From Symsagittifera roscoffensis (taxonomy: Eukaryota > Xenacoelomorpha > Acoela > Convolutidae), in NCBI RefSeq assembly GCF_963678635.1, contig NC_087069.1, positions 22,910,360 to 22,974,359 on the forward strand: a stretch of DNA of 64,000 bases, given 5' to 3'. The position numbers and the translations under genes are program-made. A model generated the notes under the pieces. That model was not told where the DNA came from, made no database searches, and worked only from the letters and a program-made list of their open reading frames with translations. Below are positions 1 to 10,324 of the stretch, one piece after another (positions within the stretch are counted from its first letter, which is position 1; every line of letters begins with the position of its first letter).

Positions 1-29
1 AATTTTTTATATAATAATAGTGTAATAAT

Positions 30-545
30 CTATTATCTATTATATATTTAAATGCGGGCTTCACTATCTCGCCATGTTTAAGCTTTTTCAACGTATTATT
101 TTTGCATGTTTAAGCTATATCGTATATTGCATTGGTTAAGATTTTTTTTCGATTTTCCAATTTGATTTTAGTGGTTATTTTACCGAATTCAAATTAAGCA
201 GCCCAATTTCGAATCTAATCTATTATATATTTAAATGCGGGCTTCACTATCTCGCCATGTTTAAGCTTTTTCAACGTATTATTTTTGCATGTTTAAGCTA
301 TATCCTATATTGCATTGGTTAAGATTTTTTTCGATTTTCCAATTTGATTTTAGTGGTTATTTTACCGAATTTAAATTAAGCAGCCCAATATCGAATCTAA
401 TCTATTATATATTTAAATGCGGGCTTCACTATCTCGCCATGTTTAAGCTTTTTCAACGTATTATTTTTGCATGGTTAAGCTATATCGTATATTGCATTGG
501 TTAAGATTTTTTTCGATTTTCCAATTTGATTTTAGTGGTTATTTT
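30..545. repeat. Tandem repeat, about 182-183 bp x 3
   Basis: Three successive near-identical units are visible; the landmark 'aaatgcgggcttcactatc' recurs at about 50, 233 and 415, so the spacing is 183 and 182 bp. Units differ by a handful of substitutions and by the length of T runs. No coding potential is conserved between units (the short reading frame at 289-504 is a by-product). A decayed relative of the same unit reappears inside the sirtuin intron at about 5053-5125. The array probably continues to the left of the window. Confidence 0.9.
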
Positions 546-758
546 GCAAAATATGCAAAAGAAAGTGAATAGTTGAAAATCGTGTAGGCTATTATATTTT
601 TTTTACCAGAAATTTGCTAATCGAAAGTTGAAGAAAAAGGAGCTATTTAGCAGTTTTTGCGTTGGCGATTCATACCAAAAATTGTATCATTTCACCTCTT
701 GTATTTCAAGTGCCAGAACATAGTGACGATGATCTATATCAATTTTTTTCGGAAAATT
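546..758. other. Spacer between two satellite arrays
   Basis: AT-rich sequence between the two arrays. No gene, splice-bounded exon or recognisable repeat was found. Confidence 0.4.
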
Positions 759-1980
759 CTGAAATTCCCAACCCTGTAGATGGGTCCTGTCAGATTATTC
801 TCAAAGATTGCGAATCTTGCCTCCAAATATGACTGCTCAATTCTTGGTAGTCTTGGAGATATGACGTTTTTTGTGATTTTTTCAAAAATTTTCAGAAAAC
901 ATAAATTGTTATGATTTTTTGAAAATCTGAAATTCCCAACCCTTTAGTTGGGTACTGTCAGAGTACTATCAAGGATCGCGAATCTTGCCTCCAAATATGA
1001 CTGCTCAATTCTTGGTAGGTTTGGAGATATGACGTTTTTTTGTGATTTTTTCAAAAATTTTCAGAAAATTTAAATTATTATGATTTTTTGAAAATCTAAA
1101 ATTCCCAACCCTGTAGTTGGGTACTGTCAGAGTACTATCAAGGATCGCGAATCTTGCCTCCAAATATGACTGCTCAATTCTTGGTAGTTTTGGAGATATG
1201 ACGTTTTTTTGTGACTTTTTCAAAAATTTTCAGAAAACTTAAATTATTATGATTTTTTGAAAATCTGAAATTCCCAATCTTGTAGTTGGGTGCTGTCAGA
1301 ATAATCTCGAAGATTGCGAATCGTGCCTCCGAATATGACTGCTCAATTCTTTGTAGTTTTCGAGATATGACGTTTTTGGTGATTTTTTCAAAAATTTCCA
1401 GAAAACTTCAGAAAGTTTAAATTAAGTATTTTTTAAAATTTGGAATTTCCAACGCTATAGTTCGGTGTTGTCAGGGTACTCTAAAGAGTTGTAAATCTTG
1501 CCACATGCGACTGCTGAACGCGACTGCTCAAATGCTTTTAGTTTCCGAGATGTCACCTTTTTTGATTCTCAAAGAACTTATCTACAAAGAAATTCAAAAA
1601 ATATGAAACTAGTAACTTGATGAAGATACAACCTTATTGTCATCGTACACCCAGGCGTCTCAAATCTTGCCTCATAATTTAAATGCTTAATCTTTTTAGT
1701 TTCCGAGATAAGACGTCTTTTTCTATTTTTTTTTTTTTTTTTCGGGAAACAGGTTTAAAAAAGTTCACAAAATCTTAGATTCCTAACCCTATAGTAGGGT
1801 GCTCTCAGGGAATCTCAGTGTTTGCAATTCTGGCCTCCAAATTTCTCCAGAGGCCCATTAATTTTTCCAGATGACGCTTTTAAAATGGGACTTAAAAAAG
1901 TTTAAAAGTTTCAAATTACCAACCCTGTAATTGGCTGCAGTCTGAGTACACTAAAAGTTTGCAGATGTTGTTTCCAATAA
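759..1980. repeat. Tandem repeat, about 169 bp, 4 good copies then decay
   Basis: The landmark 'aattccca' with the following 'gggtactgtcag' and 'tgcctccaaatatgactgct' recurs at about 763, 931, 1100 and 1269, a period of 168-169 bp. Further, increasingly degraded units follow near 1444, 1620, 1779 and 1915 ('accaaccctgtaattgg'). Relatives also lie in the sirtuin intron (about 5140-5260 and 5640-5710). The near-nucleosomal period and the gradient of decay are typical of a satellite-like array. Confidence 0.88.
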
Positions 1981-2344
1981 ATGCGGTTTTTCATGAGCTG
2001 TCGAAAAATTTCGAAGCACCGAAGGTGCGTTAAACGCTAGTAATTATTATGATAATCATTAATAACTACTTTCAAAACAATTACTGTTTGAATCTTCTGT
2101 TGCTCGGGGTAGACTTAGAGCAGATCAGCTCATCTCGTTATTTACCTTTTCAAGTCGCTCTATCTATTGCTGTAATTTGTTTATTTAGTTATATCAATTT
2201 ATTTTCACTTGATTGAAATTACTCTTCTTTTTCATCTTCTTGGATCAATATAAACAGTCAAAACTTCCAGTTTAATTAATTATTGGGAGATCATTATGTG
2301 CTGAATACAATTTCTATCTGAAAATATTTAAATACATTCTTTAG

Positions 2345-5300
2345 GTCTTCCAGAACACTTGAACATAGAGGCTCACGGGACGATCAGGACCTCGACCTGC
2401 ATGAAGTGCAAGGAGAAGTACTCCATGGGTGAAATGAGGAGCAAGCTCATGGACGGGACAGAGAACGTGCCCAGGTGAAGAACAAAAATTCAGCAAAAAC
2501 TACAGCGACGCTGATTTTTCTTCGGAAAAGTAGGGTCTTCATAGTGTTTTGGGAGAGATCGGATATCAATTTGGTCGACCTAAAAAAGTTCGACGAAGCT
2601 ATCGAAAATATTTGGAAAATCCTGCTGCCAAGCAACAAAAAATGCTAATTAGGTGGTAGCATTCTACCATAGCATTCTAGAAATGTTCGATGATTTCGTG
2701 GATCTTTATTAGATCGACCAAATTGATATTTCGATAAAGCGAAATCCAGTTCTAGCATGCAACTGTCAGTTCTTGCTATGAAAAATTTCTCACATACGCA
2801 CTTAAACGCTTAAAACATATTTTTTGATCAAGTGTAAGTCAATCAAATACTAATTTAAATTGCGCTGACTTGCCCAGGTGTGAGAAGAAGGAGGGTTGCG
2901 AGGGACTGATCAAGCCAGATGTGGTGCTATTTGGGGAATCACTCCCGTCAAATTTCTCCAGACACAGGTGTGTAACGAGCATTTTAAAAGATTTTTTTCC
3001 ATGTGTTATGCTTTGCCGGCTGTATTTAATAAACATAAGCCTGTTAACTGTGATTTTTTGATCCACTTGTTTTGAGTTGATCCACTACGCATGATTGTAT
3101 ATAATTTGTTGTTTAGTGGTGCAGATATGGGCAAGTGTGACCTGTTGATAATCATGGGCACTTCTCTCCAAGTGGCCCCATTTTGTTCCCTCCCACACTA
3201 CACCAGGCCATCTTGTCCCAGACTACTCATCAATCTCATGAGGGTCAGTGAGTAGTCTACTTCAGTCTACGACTGAAATTAAATCGCCCACTTGTAAAAA
3301 CGAGGAGGCATGATGAGGTGTCATATTTCAAGGTGACAAATTGAAATGGTGAAGTGATTAGCGTTCTGAAAGTTTTTTTAACCGTTGTGAAAAGCAAGTG
3401 TACTGCCACCGGGTTCTTCCCCTTAGAAAGTTACTCGCAGGACCCAGCTCCTGAGGTCTCACAATTTAAACAGATCTGGCCATCAGACTGATTTGGAGCA
3501 TTGTTGGCTCTTAAACAAAAAAACGTCGCCAACAGAAATTTTGAAACAAAATAGTAATTCAAGAAAACCGAATTTTGGAAAAGCTGAGGGTTTGAAATTT
3601 GCCATTTGGCTAATTTAGGATAATTAACGCGCGAGATAATTCGTATTTTGATCACGGAAGCGGCGATTTTATCCGTCGCAGAAATTGTTTCAAATTGAAT
3701 TGAGGCAAGCTATGTTGGTTTAATACATAAATAAACGCTAAATACATCATTTTATACTTTACTTTGCACTTGTGGGCAAGGTTTTCAAAAAATCGATGAA
3801 AAATGTAAACGAAATTTTATTGTTTTCGACTCAATGGGCCTTTTATCACTTGTTGTCCGCTTAGTGGCAATTCGGTAAAAGTTTATTTAATAATATTGCT
3901 TGTGTTTTTTGACTGTTTTCTTCTTTTTTTTTCGATTTTCTTATTTCCGTTTCCTTACTATTTGGTATTTTCCGATTCTGTTCTTCCGTGGTATTGCTAA
4001 GATTTTGAGTTGAATGAAAATAACGAGTTGTGAAAAGCTCTACTGCTTCAGCGGTCGCTCCCAAATTTTTTTATGCGCAAAATTTTTTTCGTCGCTATCG
4101 GAAATTTCAAATTTAGATTTTTTTTACATTTTTTTCTTGTAAATTTTTCGCCTCTTCTCGCACACTATCCGCCCAAATTTGAGATCTTGGGTTTAATTCG
4201 AATAAAGAGTTGTGGGATGCTTCCCCCATAAACGGCTATGCTTATTTTTCACACAAAGAAATATGACTCTAGGAAAAGTCATTTTTTGTTACCGTTTTTT
4301 GAGACTATTTGAATTTCTTCGATTACTGAAGTGCCAAATCTGATTTTTAGATTCAATCAAATGACAAGTTGTGTGAATCTTTTCTGCAAAAACGGCCACG
4401 CCCCATTTTTTGAACGCAAAAAGCTAGTGTTTTCGGAAAAGTCATAGTATGATGTGTTGCCTTTCAAAAAAAAATCAAGTTTTTTGGAATTTTTTTGACT
4501 TTTCTCAAAAACTACCCTGCAAATTCTCAGGTTAATTGTTCACTCGAGATTCCCGGTTCCTGGAATCTTTTCTGGTTAAGCGGCCACATTTTGCTTTAGC
4601 GAAAAAAAGTTATGGAAATTGGAAAACAGTGTTTTTGAAACGTTGACCGTTTTTTGAAACTCTGATTTTCTTTATCAAATCTGAGATGATGGCTTCCGTG
4701 GAAAGAACAGGTTGTGAATTTTTTTCTTGTTGAAGTGACGACTCCTCATTTTTCGTTTAGAAATGTTATTCTACTTAAAAAAAATCCATCTTCCCACTTA
4801 TTTTAGTAGAGAAACAACTTTTTGGGCAAAGTCCAAGTTTTGAAATTACCCATTGCATCCTGCATGAGTATGACAAATTCAAAAATAGCAAACACGCAAT
4901 TCCAGTTTAGCTGGGACCCTAGTTATCTTTTTTCGAGGCATACGAAAGTTTTGGTTCACCTAGTTTTTTTGAATTGCTTTCTTTTTTACCTATGTTTTTT
5001 ATGTTTGTGTTGTGTCGCAAGTGGTGCGAAGATCTGCTTCGCCTCTTTGTCTATTATCTATCTATTAGATATTCAAATGCGTGCTTCACTATCTCGCCAT
5101 GTTTAACTTTTTTCAATGTATTATTAAAGTTGAAATTAGCGACCCAAAAGTGGGTTACTGTCAGGGTTACCCTAGGTGTTGCAAGTTGGGCCTCCAAATT
5201 TAAGTATTCATATCTTTGTAGTTTACGATATACGACGTTTTTTATGTATTTTTTTTCCAAGAAATTATATAGTTAAGTTTGGCAAAAGTTGAAATTCTCA

Positions 5301-6095
5301 ATATGTATTATTGAGTGCAGTGGTAAACGCTTGATTGAAGCTCCGGAAAAGCGGGTTCGAATCCCAGTGTTCTCTGAGTACTCTAAGGTTGTATACCATG
5401 CCTAAAAGTTTGAAATCTCAATCATGTTAGTTACTGAGAGGTGCCGTTTTTTTATGTTTTTTTAAAATTTTTCTAAAATGATACTAAATGGTTTCGCAAT
5501 GCTCAAGACTATGGCGAGGCCCTGTCAAGGTTTTTTCAGGATGTGTACCTGGACTCCAATTATGGCTGCTGAACGCCTTTTGCTTTCTTAGATATGAATA
5601 TTTATCTTTTTTAAAAAAATTTCCAAGTTTGAAATTTCAAATAACTATTTTTAAAAACTTGAAATTGTTGCCCCTTTGGTGGGGCGATGTCAGGGATATT
5701 GCCAGCGGATGCCTATGCGGCCTCTCATTCCAATATTGTTTTTCTCATTCCAACACGCTAGTTTTTCTTATATGACAGGAACTGTCAAAAAGAACAGGGT
5801 TCCTCTAACTTTGTGACAGAATTTGAAACCCTTTTGAAATCATGACTTTTTCATATTAATTGAAATTATTGATCAGGTGGGTCAAGATCCAGACGTTCCT
5901 ACTGGCTATTTCATCCGCAAAATCATGGGCATCAAAGACCCAGGCTTGGATTTCGACTCACCCGCGGCATACCGCGATGTGTTCGCTCAGACTAAATGTG
6001 ATGAAGGAGTGGAAAAGTTAGCCAAGTTGCTTGGATGGACAGATGAATTGAATAAATTAACAGAAAATGCCGAGTCTGTTAAATGGGGCGAGTGA
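2345..6095 (+). CDS. SIRT2-like NAD-dependent protein deacylase, 3' part (4 exons)
   Basis: Sirtuins remove acyl groups from lysine using NAD+. Exons: 2345-2474, 2878-2967, 3117-3243, 5877-6095 (stop TGA 6093-6095). Every junction is AG/GT and the reading frame is continuous, giving about 188 residues that match the C-terminal 60% of a class I sirtuin core in order: catalytic-His motif EAHG, zinc ligands CMKC and CEKKEGC, KPDVVLFGESLP, the NAD-binding MGTSLQVAPF, PRLLIN, DFDSPAAYRDV, then a short acidic/Lys tail. The second zinc pair is spaced C-x5-C rather than the usual C-x2-C. The first exon begins with 2 nt of a split Gly codon; the Rossmann GAG and QNID segments should lie upstream, but nothing like them is seen at 1-2344, so the 5' exons are probably outside the window. 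The 2.6-kb last intron (3244-5876) is packed with repeats. SIRT1/SIRT3-type assignment is less likely given the spacing and the AYRDV tail. Confidence 0.93.
2505..2625 (-). repeat. Fragment of hAT-type MITE in sirtuin intron
   Basis: Reads as a diverged reverse complement of part of the element seen complete at 35889-36247 and partially at 36862: shared order of 'agggtctt', 'agtgttttgggag', 'ttggtcgacctaaaaaa' and 'ggaaaatcc'. No termini remain. Confidence 0.6.
3560..3850. repeat. Degraded copy of dispersed repeat R1
   Basis: Segments such as 'cgcgcgagataattcg', 'ttttatccgtcgcagaaat' and 'caaattgaattgaggcaagc' align in the same order with the R1 copy at 11085-11580. The hairpin end is not preserved. 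It lies in the last intron of the sirtuin gene. Confidence 0.55.
4010..4760. repeat. Degenerate tandem repeat, about 155-185 bp, in sirtuin intron
   Basis: A module '(g/a)agttgtg...tctt...aagcggcca' followed by T-rich sequence recurs near 4023, 4205, 4366, 4552 and 4707. Units are strongly diverged, so the period is approximate. This is a different unit from the two arrays at the window start but of similar length. Confidence 0.5.
5053..5265. repeat. Relics of both satellite families side by side
   Basis: 5053-5125 matches the 182-bp unit ('gtgcttcactatctcgcc'); 5140-5260 matches the 169-bp unit ('gggttactgtcagg', 'ggcctccaaattta', 'gatatacgacgttttt'). Their adjacency mirrors the order of the two arrays at 30-1980. 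Another 169-bp relic lies at about 5640-5710. Confidence 0.65.
5309..5376 (+). other. tRNA-like sequence (tRNA relic or SINE head)
   Basis: An A-box-like stretch 'gagtgcagtggtaaacgc' is followed 20-odd bases later by 'gggttcgaatcccagtg', a near-perfect pol III B box and T arm. The acceptor stem does not pair and an anticodon arm is not convincing, so this is more likely a SINE head or tRNA pseudogene than a working tRNA. It lies in the last sirtuin intron. Confidence 0.5.
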
Positions 6096-6313
6096 AGTTT
6101 TCAGCGTCTGGGAAATTTTAAAAATATTCAATGAAGAACTTTTTGATTAAATTAACTTTTTGATTTAATTAAGTTTTTGTCGAAAGTTTATTAAGCATAT
6201 CTTCATGTTTTTATGTATTTAAATTTTGAAATCAGTATAAAATGTACTTTTTTGACAAAAATTAGATATTCGAAACCTTTAGCTTTATATTCTGGTCACC
6301 GACCTGAGTTGGG

Positions 6314-6319
6314 AATAAA
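6314..6319 (+). terminator. Candidate poly(A) signal of the sirtuin gene
   Basis: AATAAA 219 bp after the sirtuin stop codon, the first canonical hexamer downstream. Cleavage site not identifiable. Confidence 0.45.
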
Positions 6320-6830
6320 CAAAATAATCTAGATTTTCAGTCTACCCCTGCCCCTTCCAAATCAGAAATCAATTTTTTTGGTGCAACCAGTGGTTTCACA
6401 AGGCAATGGAGACAACGTGTGTGGCAAATATAAAAATTAGAAATGTCTGATTTTTTTTATCTACCTCCCCCAACCAGATATTTACATCAATCTTATGGTA
6501 TTTTTCTTGAGTTCTCGAGGTTGTATAGGAAGACAAATTGGTCGTGTAGTTGAATTGCGTTATTACACTAGCGTACTTTAGTGAGCATTAGTGTTATACT
6601 ATGACTATTCTTTTTTGTAACCTACTTCGCAAATGTTGGTGCCGTTTTTAGGGGCACCTTTACGGCTTTTTGATAGCATCTGATTTGACATTATATTAAT
6701 AAATTAACACGTTTGATACATTTTAAAGTCATCAAATGAACCGAAAAATGTTATTTGTTTCAAACAACATAACAATCATAAAAACTCGATTTCAGAATTT
6801 TCTGACTCAATATATATCACAATTTTTACA
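6320..6830. other. Intergenic, no feature seen
   Basis: AT-rich sequence between the sirtuin 3' end and the 917-bp duplication. No exon or repeat recognised. Confidence 0.4.
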
Positions 6831-6950
6831 TATTGTGGCTTTATGCTTTCCAATTTATTACTTGCATAATTGTGTCTATTTGTATTTGGTGCCATTTTTG
6901 CTACACTGCATTGGCAATTTTTTAGCATTTGTATCTGCTTTATTTGTGAC

Positions 6951-7022
6951 TAGTGTTTGCCGATTGTCAAGCGTTCGTGGCAGACAGACTCCAATTTTCG
7001 AGGTCGCAGGTTCTAAGCCCAT
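6951..7022 (+). other. tRNA-like segment, copy 1
   Basis: 'gtttgccgattgtcaagcg' resembles a tRNA D-arm/A box, 'gactccaat' an anticodon-loop-like stretch, and 'gcaggttctaagccc' a B box/T arm with two mismatches. Stems are imperfect; best read as a tRNA-derived SINE relic inside the duplicated unit. Confidence 0.45.
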
Positions 7023-7083
7023 ACTTCTATCTTTTTAACTCACTTATAAAGCTGCTTGTTGTCGTGTTCTCGCTACTGTTTGT

Positions 7084-7565
7084 GGCTCCCTTTTTTTCCT
7101 CACCCCTCCACCTGCAAAACTTTACAAGTAAAAATTTTGTTCAGATTAATCGATTGTTATGAAAATTCACATACGGACTAATTAGGTTATGACAAACTTA
7201 TTTGGTCTTCGTAATTAACCTTGTAAAACTACTCGTTGCTCCATAAATTTCATGTTCGTGTCAGGTGGGCGTTGCGGGCGGCCACTTTTCATAACAATTG
7301 AAAAATGTGAACAAAAGTTTCGAAAATATAAAATTGCAGGTTGGTGGGGATGGTAGAAGAACAGTTTTAGACTCTTTTTCCTTCCCCCCACCCTACACGA
7401 GCATCATTTTTATGGTCTAACGAGTGGTTCTAGAAGATGGATTATTCAGACAAAATATGTTTGCAATGGCCTTATTAGTCTGCATGTCAATTTTGATGAC
7501 AATCGGACAATGTTAACAGTAATTTTACTTATAAAATTTTGCAGGTGGGGGGAGGAAAAAGAGCC
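7084..7565. mobile_element. Fold-back MITE, copy 1
   Basis: The left end 'ggctccctttttttcctcac' plus '...acctgcaaaactttacaag' is the inverted counterpart of the right end '...aaaattttgcaggtgggg' and 'ggaggaaaaagagcc'. The inverted similarity continues about 90 bp inward. No transposase is encoded. It is a non-autonomous inverted-repeat element; its superfamily is not clear because no target duplication is obvious. Confidence 0.7.
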
Positions 7566-7867
7566 GAGTTTTAATATGGTAAAAATCAATGGCCGGGACA
7601 TGAGCCTCGGAAGAGCTCCAGGCAATTTTAAATTTTTTTTGCGCTACCCTAATATAGCCCAGCAAATTGTAATCCCCTATAATATTAAACTCACAGCGTG
7701 GAGGGCTGTAATTTTCTTGCTTCTGACTGAGGGCCTATAATAAAGCATATAGTGGCTTTTTGCTTTCCAATTTATTACTTGCATAATTGTGTCTATTTGT
7801 ATTTGGTGCCATTTTTGCTGCACTGCCTTGGCAATTTTTTAGCATATGTATCTGCTTTATTTGTGAC

Positions 7868-7939
7868 TAGTGTTTGCCGATTGTCAAGCGTTCGTGGCAG
7901 ACAGACTCCAATTTTTGAGGTCGCAGGTTCTAAGCCCAT
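7868..7939 (+). other. tRNA-like segment, copy 2
   Basis: Second copy of the 6951-7022 segment, carried by the tandem duplication, differing by single bases. Confidence 0.45.
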
Positions 7940-8000
7940 ACTTATATCTTTTTAATACACTTATAAAGCTGCTTGTTGTCGTGATCTCGCTACTGTTTGT

Positions 8001-8502
8001 GGCTCCCTTTTTTTCCTTCCCCCCCCCCCCGCCTGCAAAATTTTACAAGTAAAAGTTTTGTTCAGATTAATTGATTGTTATGAAAATTGACATACGGACT
8101 AATTAGGTTATGACAAACGTATTTGGTCTTCGTAATTAACCTTGTAAAATTACTCGTTGCTCCATAAATTTCATGTTCGTGTCAGGCGGGGGGTGGCGGG
8201 CGGCCACTTTTCATAAAAATTGAAAAATGTGAACAAAAGTTTCGAAAATAAAAAAATTGCAGGTTGGTGGGGGATGGTAGAAGAGCAGTTTTAGACGCTT
8301 TTTCCTTCCCCACCCCCCCCCCCTCCACCCTACACGAACATCAATTTTATGCTCTAACGAGTGGTTCTAGAAGATTGATTATTCAGACGAAATATGTTTG
8401 TCATGGCCTTATTAGTCTGCATGTCAATTTTGATGACAATCGGACAATGTTAACAGTAATTTTTTTAATAAAATTTTGCAGTTGGGGGGAGGAAAAAGAG
8501 CC
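8001..8502. mobile_element. Fold-back MITE, copy 2
   Basis: Same element in the second 917-bp unit, with an expanded C run in the left arm and a longer pyrimidine block near 8310-8335. It arose by the tandem duplication rather than by separate insertion, since flanking sequence is shared. Confidence 0.7.
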
Positions 8503-8690
8503 GAGTTTTAATATGGTAAAAATCAATGGCCGGGAGATGGGCCTCGGAAGAGCTCCAGGCAATTTTAAATTTTTTTACGCTCCCCTAATATAGCCCAGCA
8601 AATTGTAATCCCCTATAATATTAAACTCACAGCGTGGAGGGCTGTAATTTTTTTTGCTTCTGACTGAGGGCTTTTAATGGAATATAGCAT

Positions 8691-9166
8691 TTTTTTGTTA
8701 CGTCTCTAATTTGCTTTCGAATCAAAAGACGCCGTGAAAAACTGGTTTGATCTTGTCTTTTCAGACTAATTTTCAGTAAGTAACATCACGTGGCTCTTTT
8801 TCCTCACACCCCCCCCCCCCCCACACCTGCAATGAGCCCATCGCATGAAATAGCTTACATTTTGGATGAAAATGAAATAGCTTACATTTGCTGTCATTTA
8901 AATTTGGTTCAAACAAAATTCGTAAAGGCGCGGCAAAGTTTGACGCTTAACTTCAGATTTCATCTGAAAAGTATTCCCCGGATTTCAACGAGTAAGATCA
9001 AGTGAACTGAAAATATAAAGTTTTTGCTTTTCTAATCAATAAAAATTTGCTCATAAGAAAATCACAAAAAGTGCGGCAAGTAATTATAAATTTTTTTTTC
9101 TTATTTCAAGTAAAAATCATTATCTGAATAATTTTCTCCAAACAAAAATTGACGTTTCTGTGAACT
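8691..9166. other. Spacer with a solitary fold-back-MITE-like end
   Basis: At about 8791 'ggctctttttcctcac' followed by a C run and 'acacctgcaa' resembles the left end of the 7084 element without a matching right end. The rest is AT-rich and unremarkable and leads into the peptide gene; no TATA box could be assigned. Confidence 0.35.
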
Positions 9167-9373
9167 ATGAAACCTACAATAATGGTTTTCATCTGCTTTG
9201 TTCTTCTAAATATTGATCAAAGTTCAGCAGAGAAACCTTGTTTCTTAAGCAGCATGTGTCCCAAAGGAAGCGATTGCCAGAAGGGTTGGTGTGTCAAAAG
9301 AAGCATGAGGAGGCAGTTCTGTATCAACGGAAACCCAAACTTGTGCATCAAGCGTAATTTTGAACCAATGTAA
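9167..9373 (+). CDS. Secreted six-cysteine peptide, 68 aa
   Basis: Single uninterrupted frame from ATG 9167 to TAA 9371-9373. Residues 1-21 form a signal peptide (Lys at position 3, hydrophobic core IMVFICFVLL, likely cleavage after SSA). The mature 47 residues are basic and contain six Cys at 25, 31, 37, 42, 52 and 60: spacing C-x5-C-x5-C-x4-C-x9-C-x7-C. This suggests three disulfides in a small extracellular fold. The central C-x5-C-Q-K-G-W-C-V-K block is the part shared with the five decayed paralogs at 13.1-15.6 kb. Function is unknown: antimicrobial, protease-inhibitor, venom-like or signalling roles are all possible; spacing does not clearly fit the inhibitor cystine knot or ShK patterns. 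Preservation of the frame next to decayed relatives suggests it may be under selection. Confidence 0.72.
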   Translation: MKPTIMVFICFVLLNIDQSSAEKPCFLSSMCPKGSDCQKGWCVKRSMRRQFCINGNPNLCIKRNFEPM

Positions 9374-10320
9374 CCAAATATTTAAAAACAATAATTAAAT
9401 TGGCTCTTTTCCTGTCCCCCTGTCTGATTTTTTCTGAATTTCTTTTTTTTTGAAAGTCTAATCAAAATGATTATTAAATAACCCAGTCAAAAAAGAATAT
9501 CATGAAAATTGTAATTGAATGTGCATCTTTATTATTTAGTGCATAGCTAGTAACTATAGTCATGAATCAGTACTCACAAAACATGAATAAACTTTTGTGT
9601 GAGCATATACATGAATGCATATACGAATGAAAGCCCAATTTTTGTTTTGAAAACAATTGAAAATTAACAAACTGGATGGGCTATAATATAAGTTAAGTAT
9701 TTGTCACTAGGTTGCAAGGCTACAATAAGAAAAACTTTATTTTTCTGACATTCAAATCAAAAATGCATCAAATTGTTTTTGATATTCCAAACTAGGCTCT
9801 TTTCCAACCCTACACCCCCGCAAATGGCATGAATTTCACTTTTGAAGAAGTAATTTTACGTTTTCATAATGTAATGAAATTTTGCATGGTGAGCGAGCTA
9901 ACTATTGTGAACAATTGAACAAGTTTATACATCAATTTTTCCATGCCATTTGCCATATGAACATTTTTTAAACAACCGTATGTTGTAATTTTAGAGCGGG
10001 CGGAAAAATGGAAAAATAACTTGAGATTTCTCTTTTCCACTACCCCCATGTTTGAAATTTAATAATTTTTTAGATGTTTAACTGTTATTACCGCTGAATG
10101 CGTGATGTTCCCATAGATAATACGGTGAAAAATCTGTAAACAGTTTTAAGATTGTTCACCATGTCAAGTTTCAATGTATTCTAACTATGTTAAATAAGTT
10201 TTTCAAAAACGAAATTAAAAGTAGGGGAGGAGTTGTGGGCGTAAAAAACAGCTTCACGATTGTTATTTTCAGTTCAGTTAAGTTCATTCTGATCATAAAA
10301 GCGATTTTTCGTCTCTTTCG
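9374..10320. other. Intergenic, with recurrent pyrimidine/C-run motifs
   Basis: No gene recognised. 'ggctcttttcc' followed by C-rich sequence occurs near 9403 and 9795, and 'tctcttttccactaccccc' near 10030, resembling ends of the fold-back MITE. AATTAAA-like motifs just after the peptide stop may serve as a poly(A) signal. Confidence 0.35.
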
Positions 10321-10324
10321 ATCA

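Larger units (their letters stand above)
6831..8690. repeat. Tandem duplication of a 917-bp unit
   Basis: Unit 1 is about 6831-7748 and unit 2 about 7749-8690; 'gtggctt...tgctttccaatttattacttgc' occurs at 6835 and 7752, offset 917. Homology runs through the tRNA-like segment, the fold-back element and the 3' 'atggccggga...cctcggaagagctccagg' block and ends near 'gactgagggc'. The units differ by scattered substitutions and by C/G-run length. Short reading frames are shared, but only as a consequence of the duplication. Confidence 0.92.

Noticed and set aside
759-1400. CRISPR-like array
   Set aside because: The repeated units are contiguous 169-bp tandem copies without unique spacers, in a eukaryotic genome.
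5309-5376. Functional tRNA gene
   Set aside because: No pairing acceptor stem and no clear anticodon arm; kept only as a tRNA-like relic.
6736-7955. Hydrophobic short frames repeated in both 917-bp units
   Set aside because: They overlap the tRNA-like segment and are shared only because of the duplication; one differs in start and length between units.
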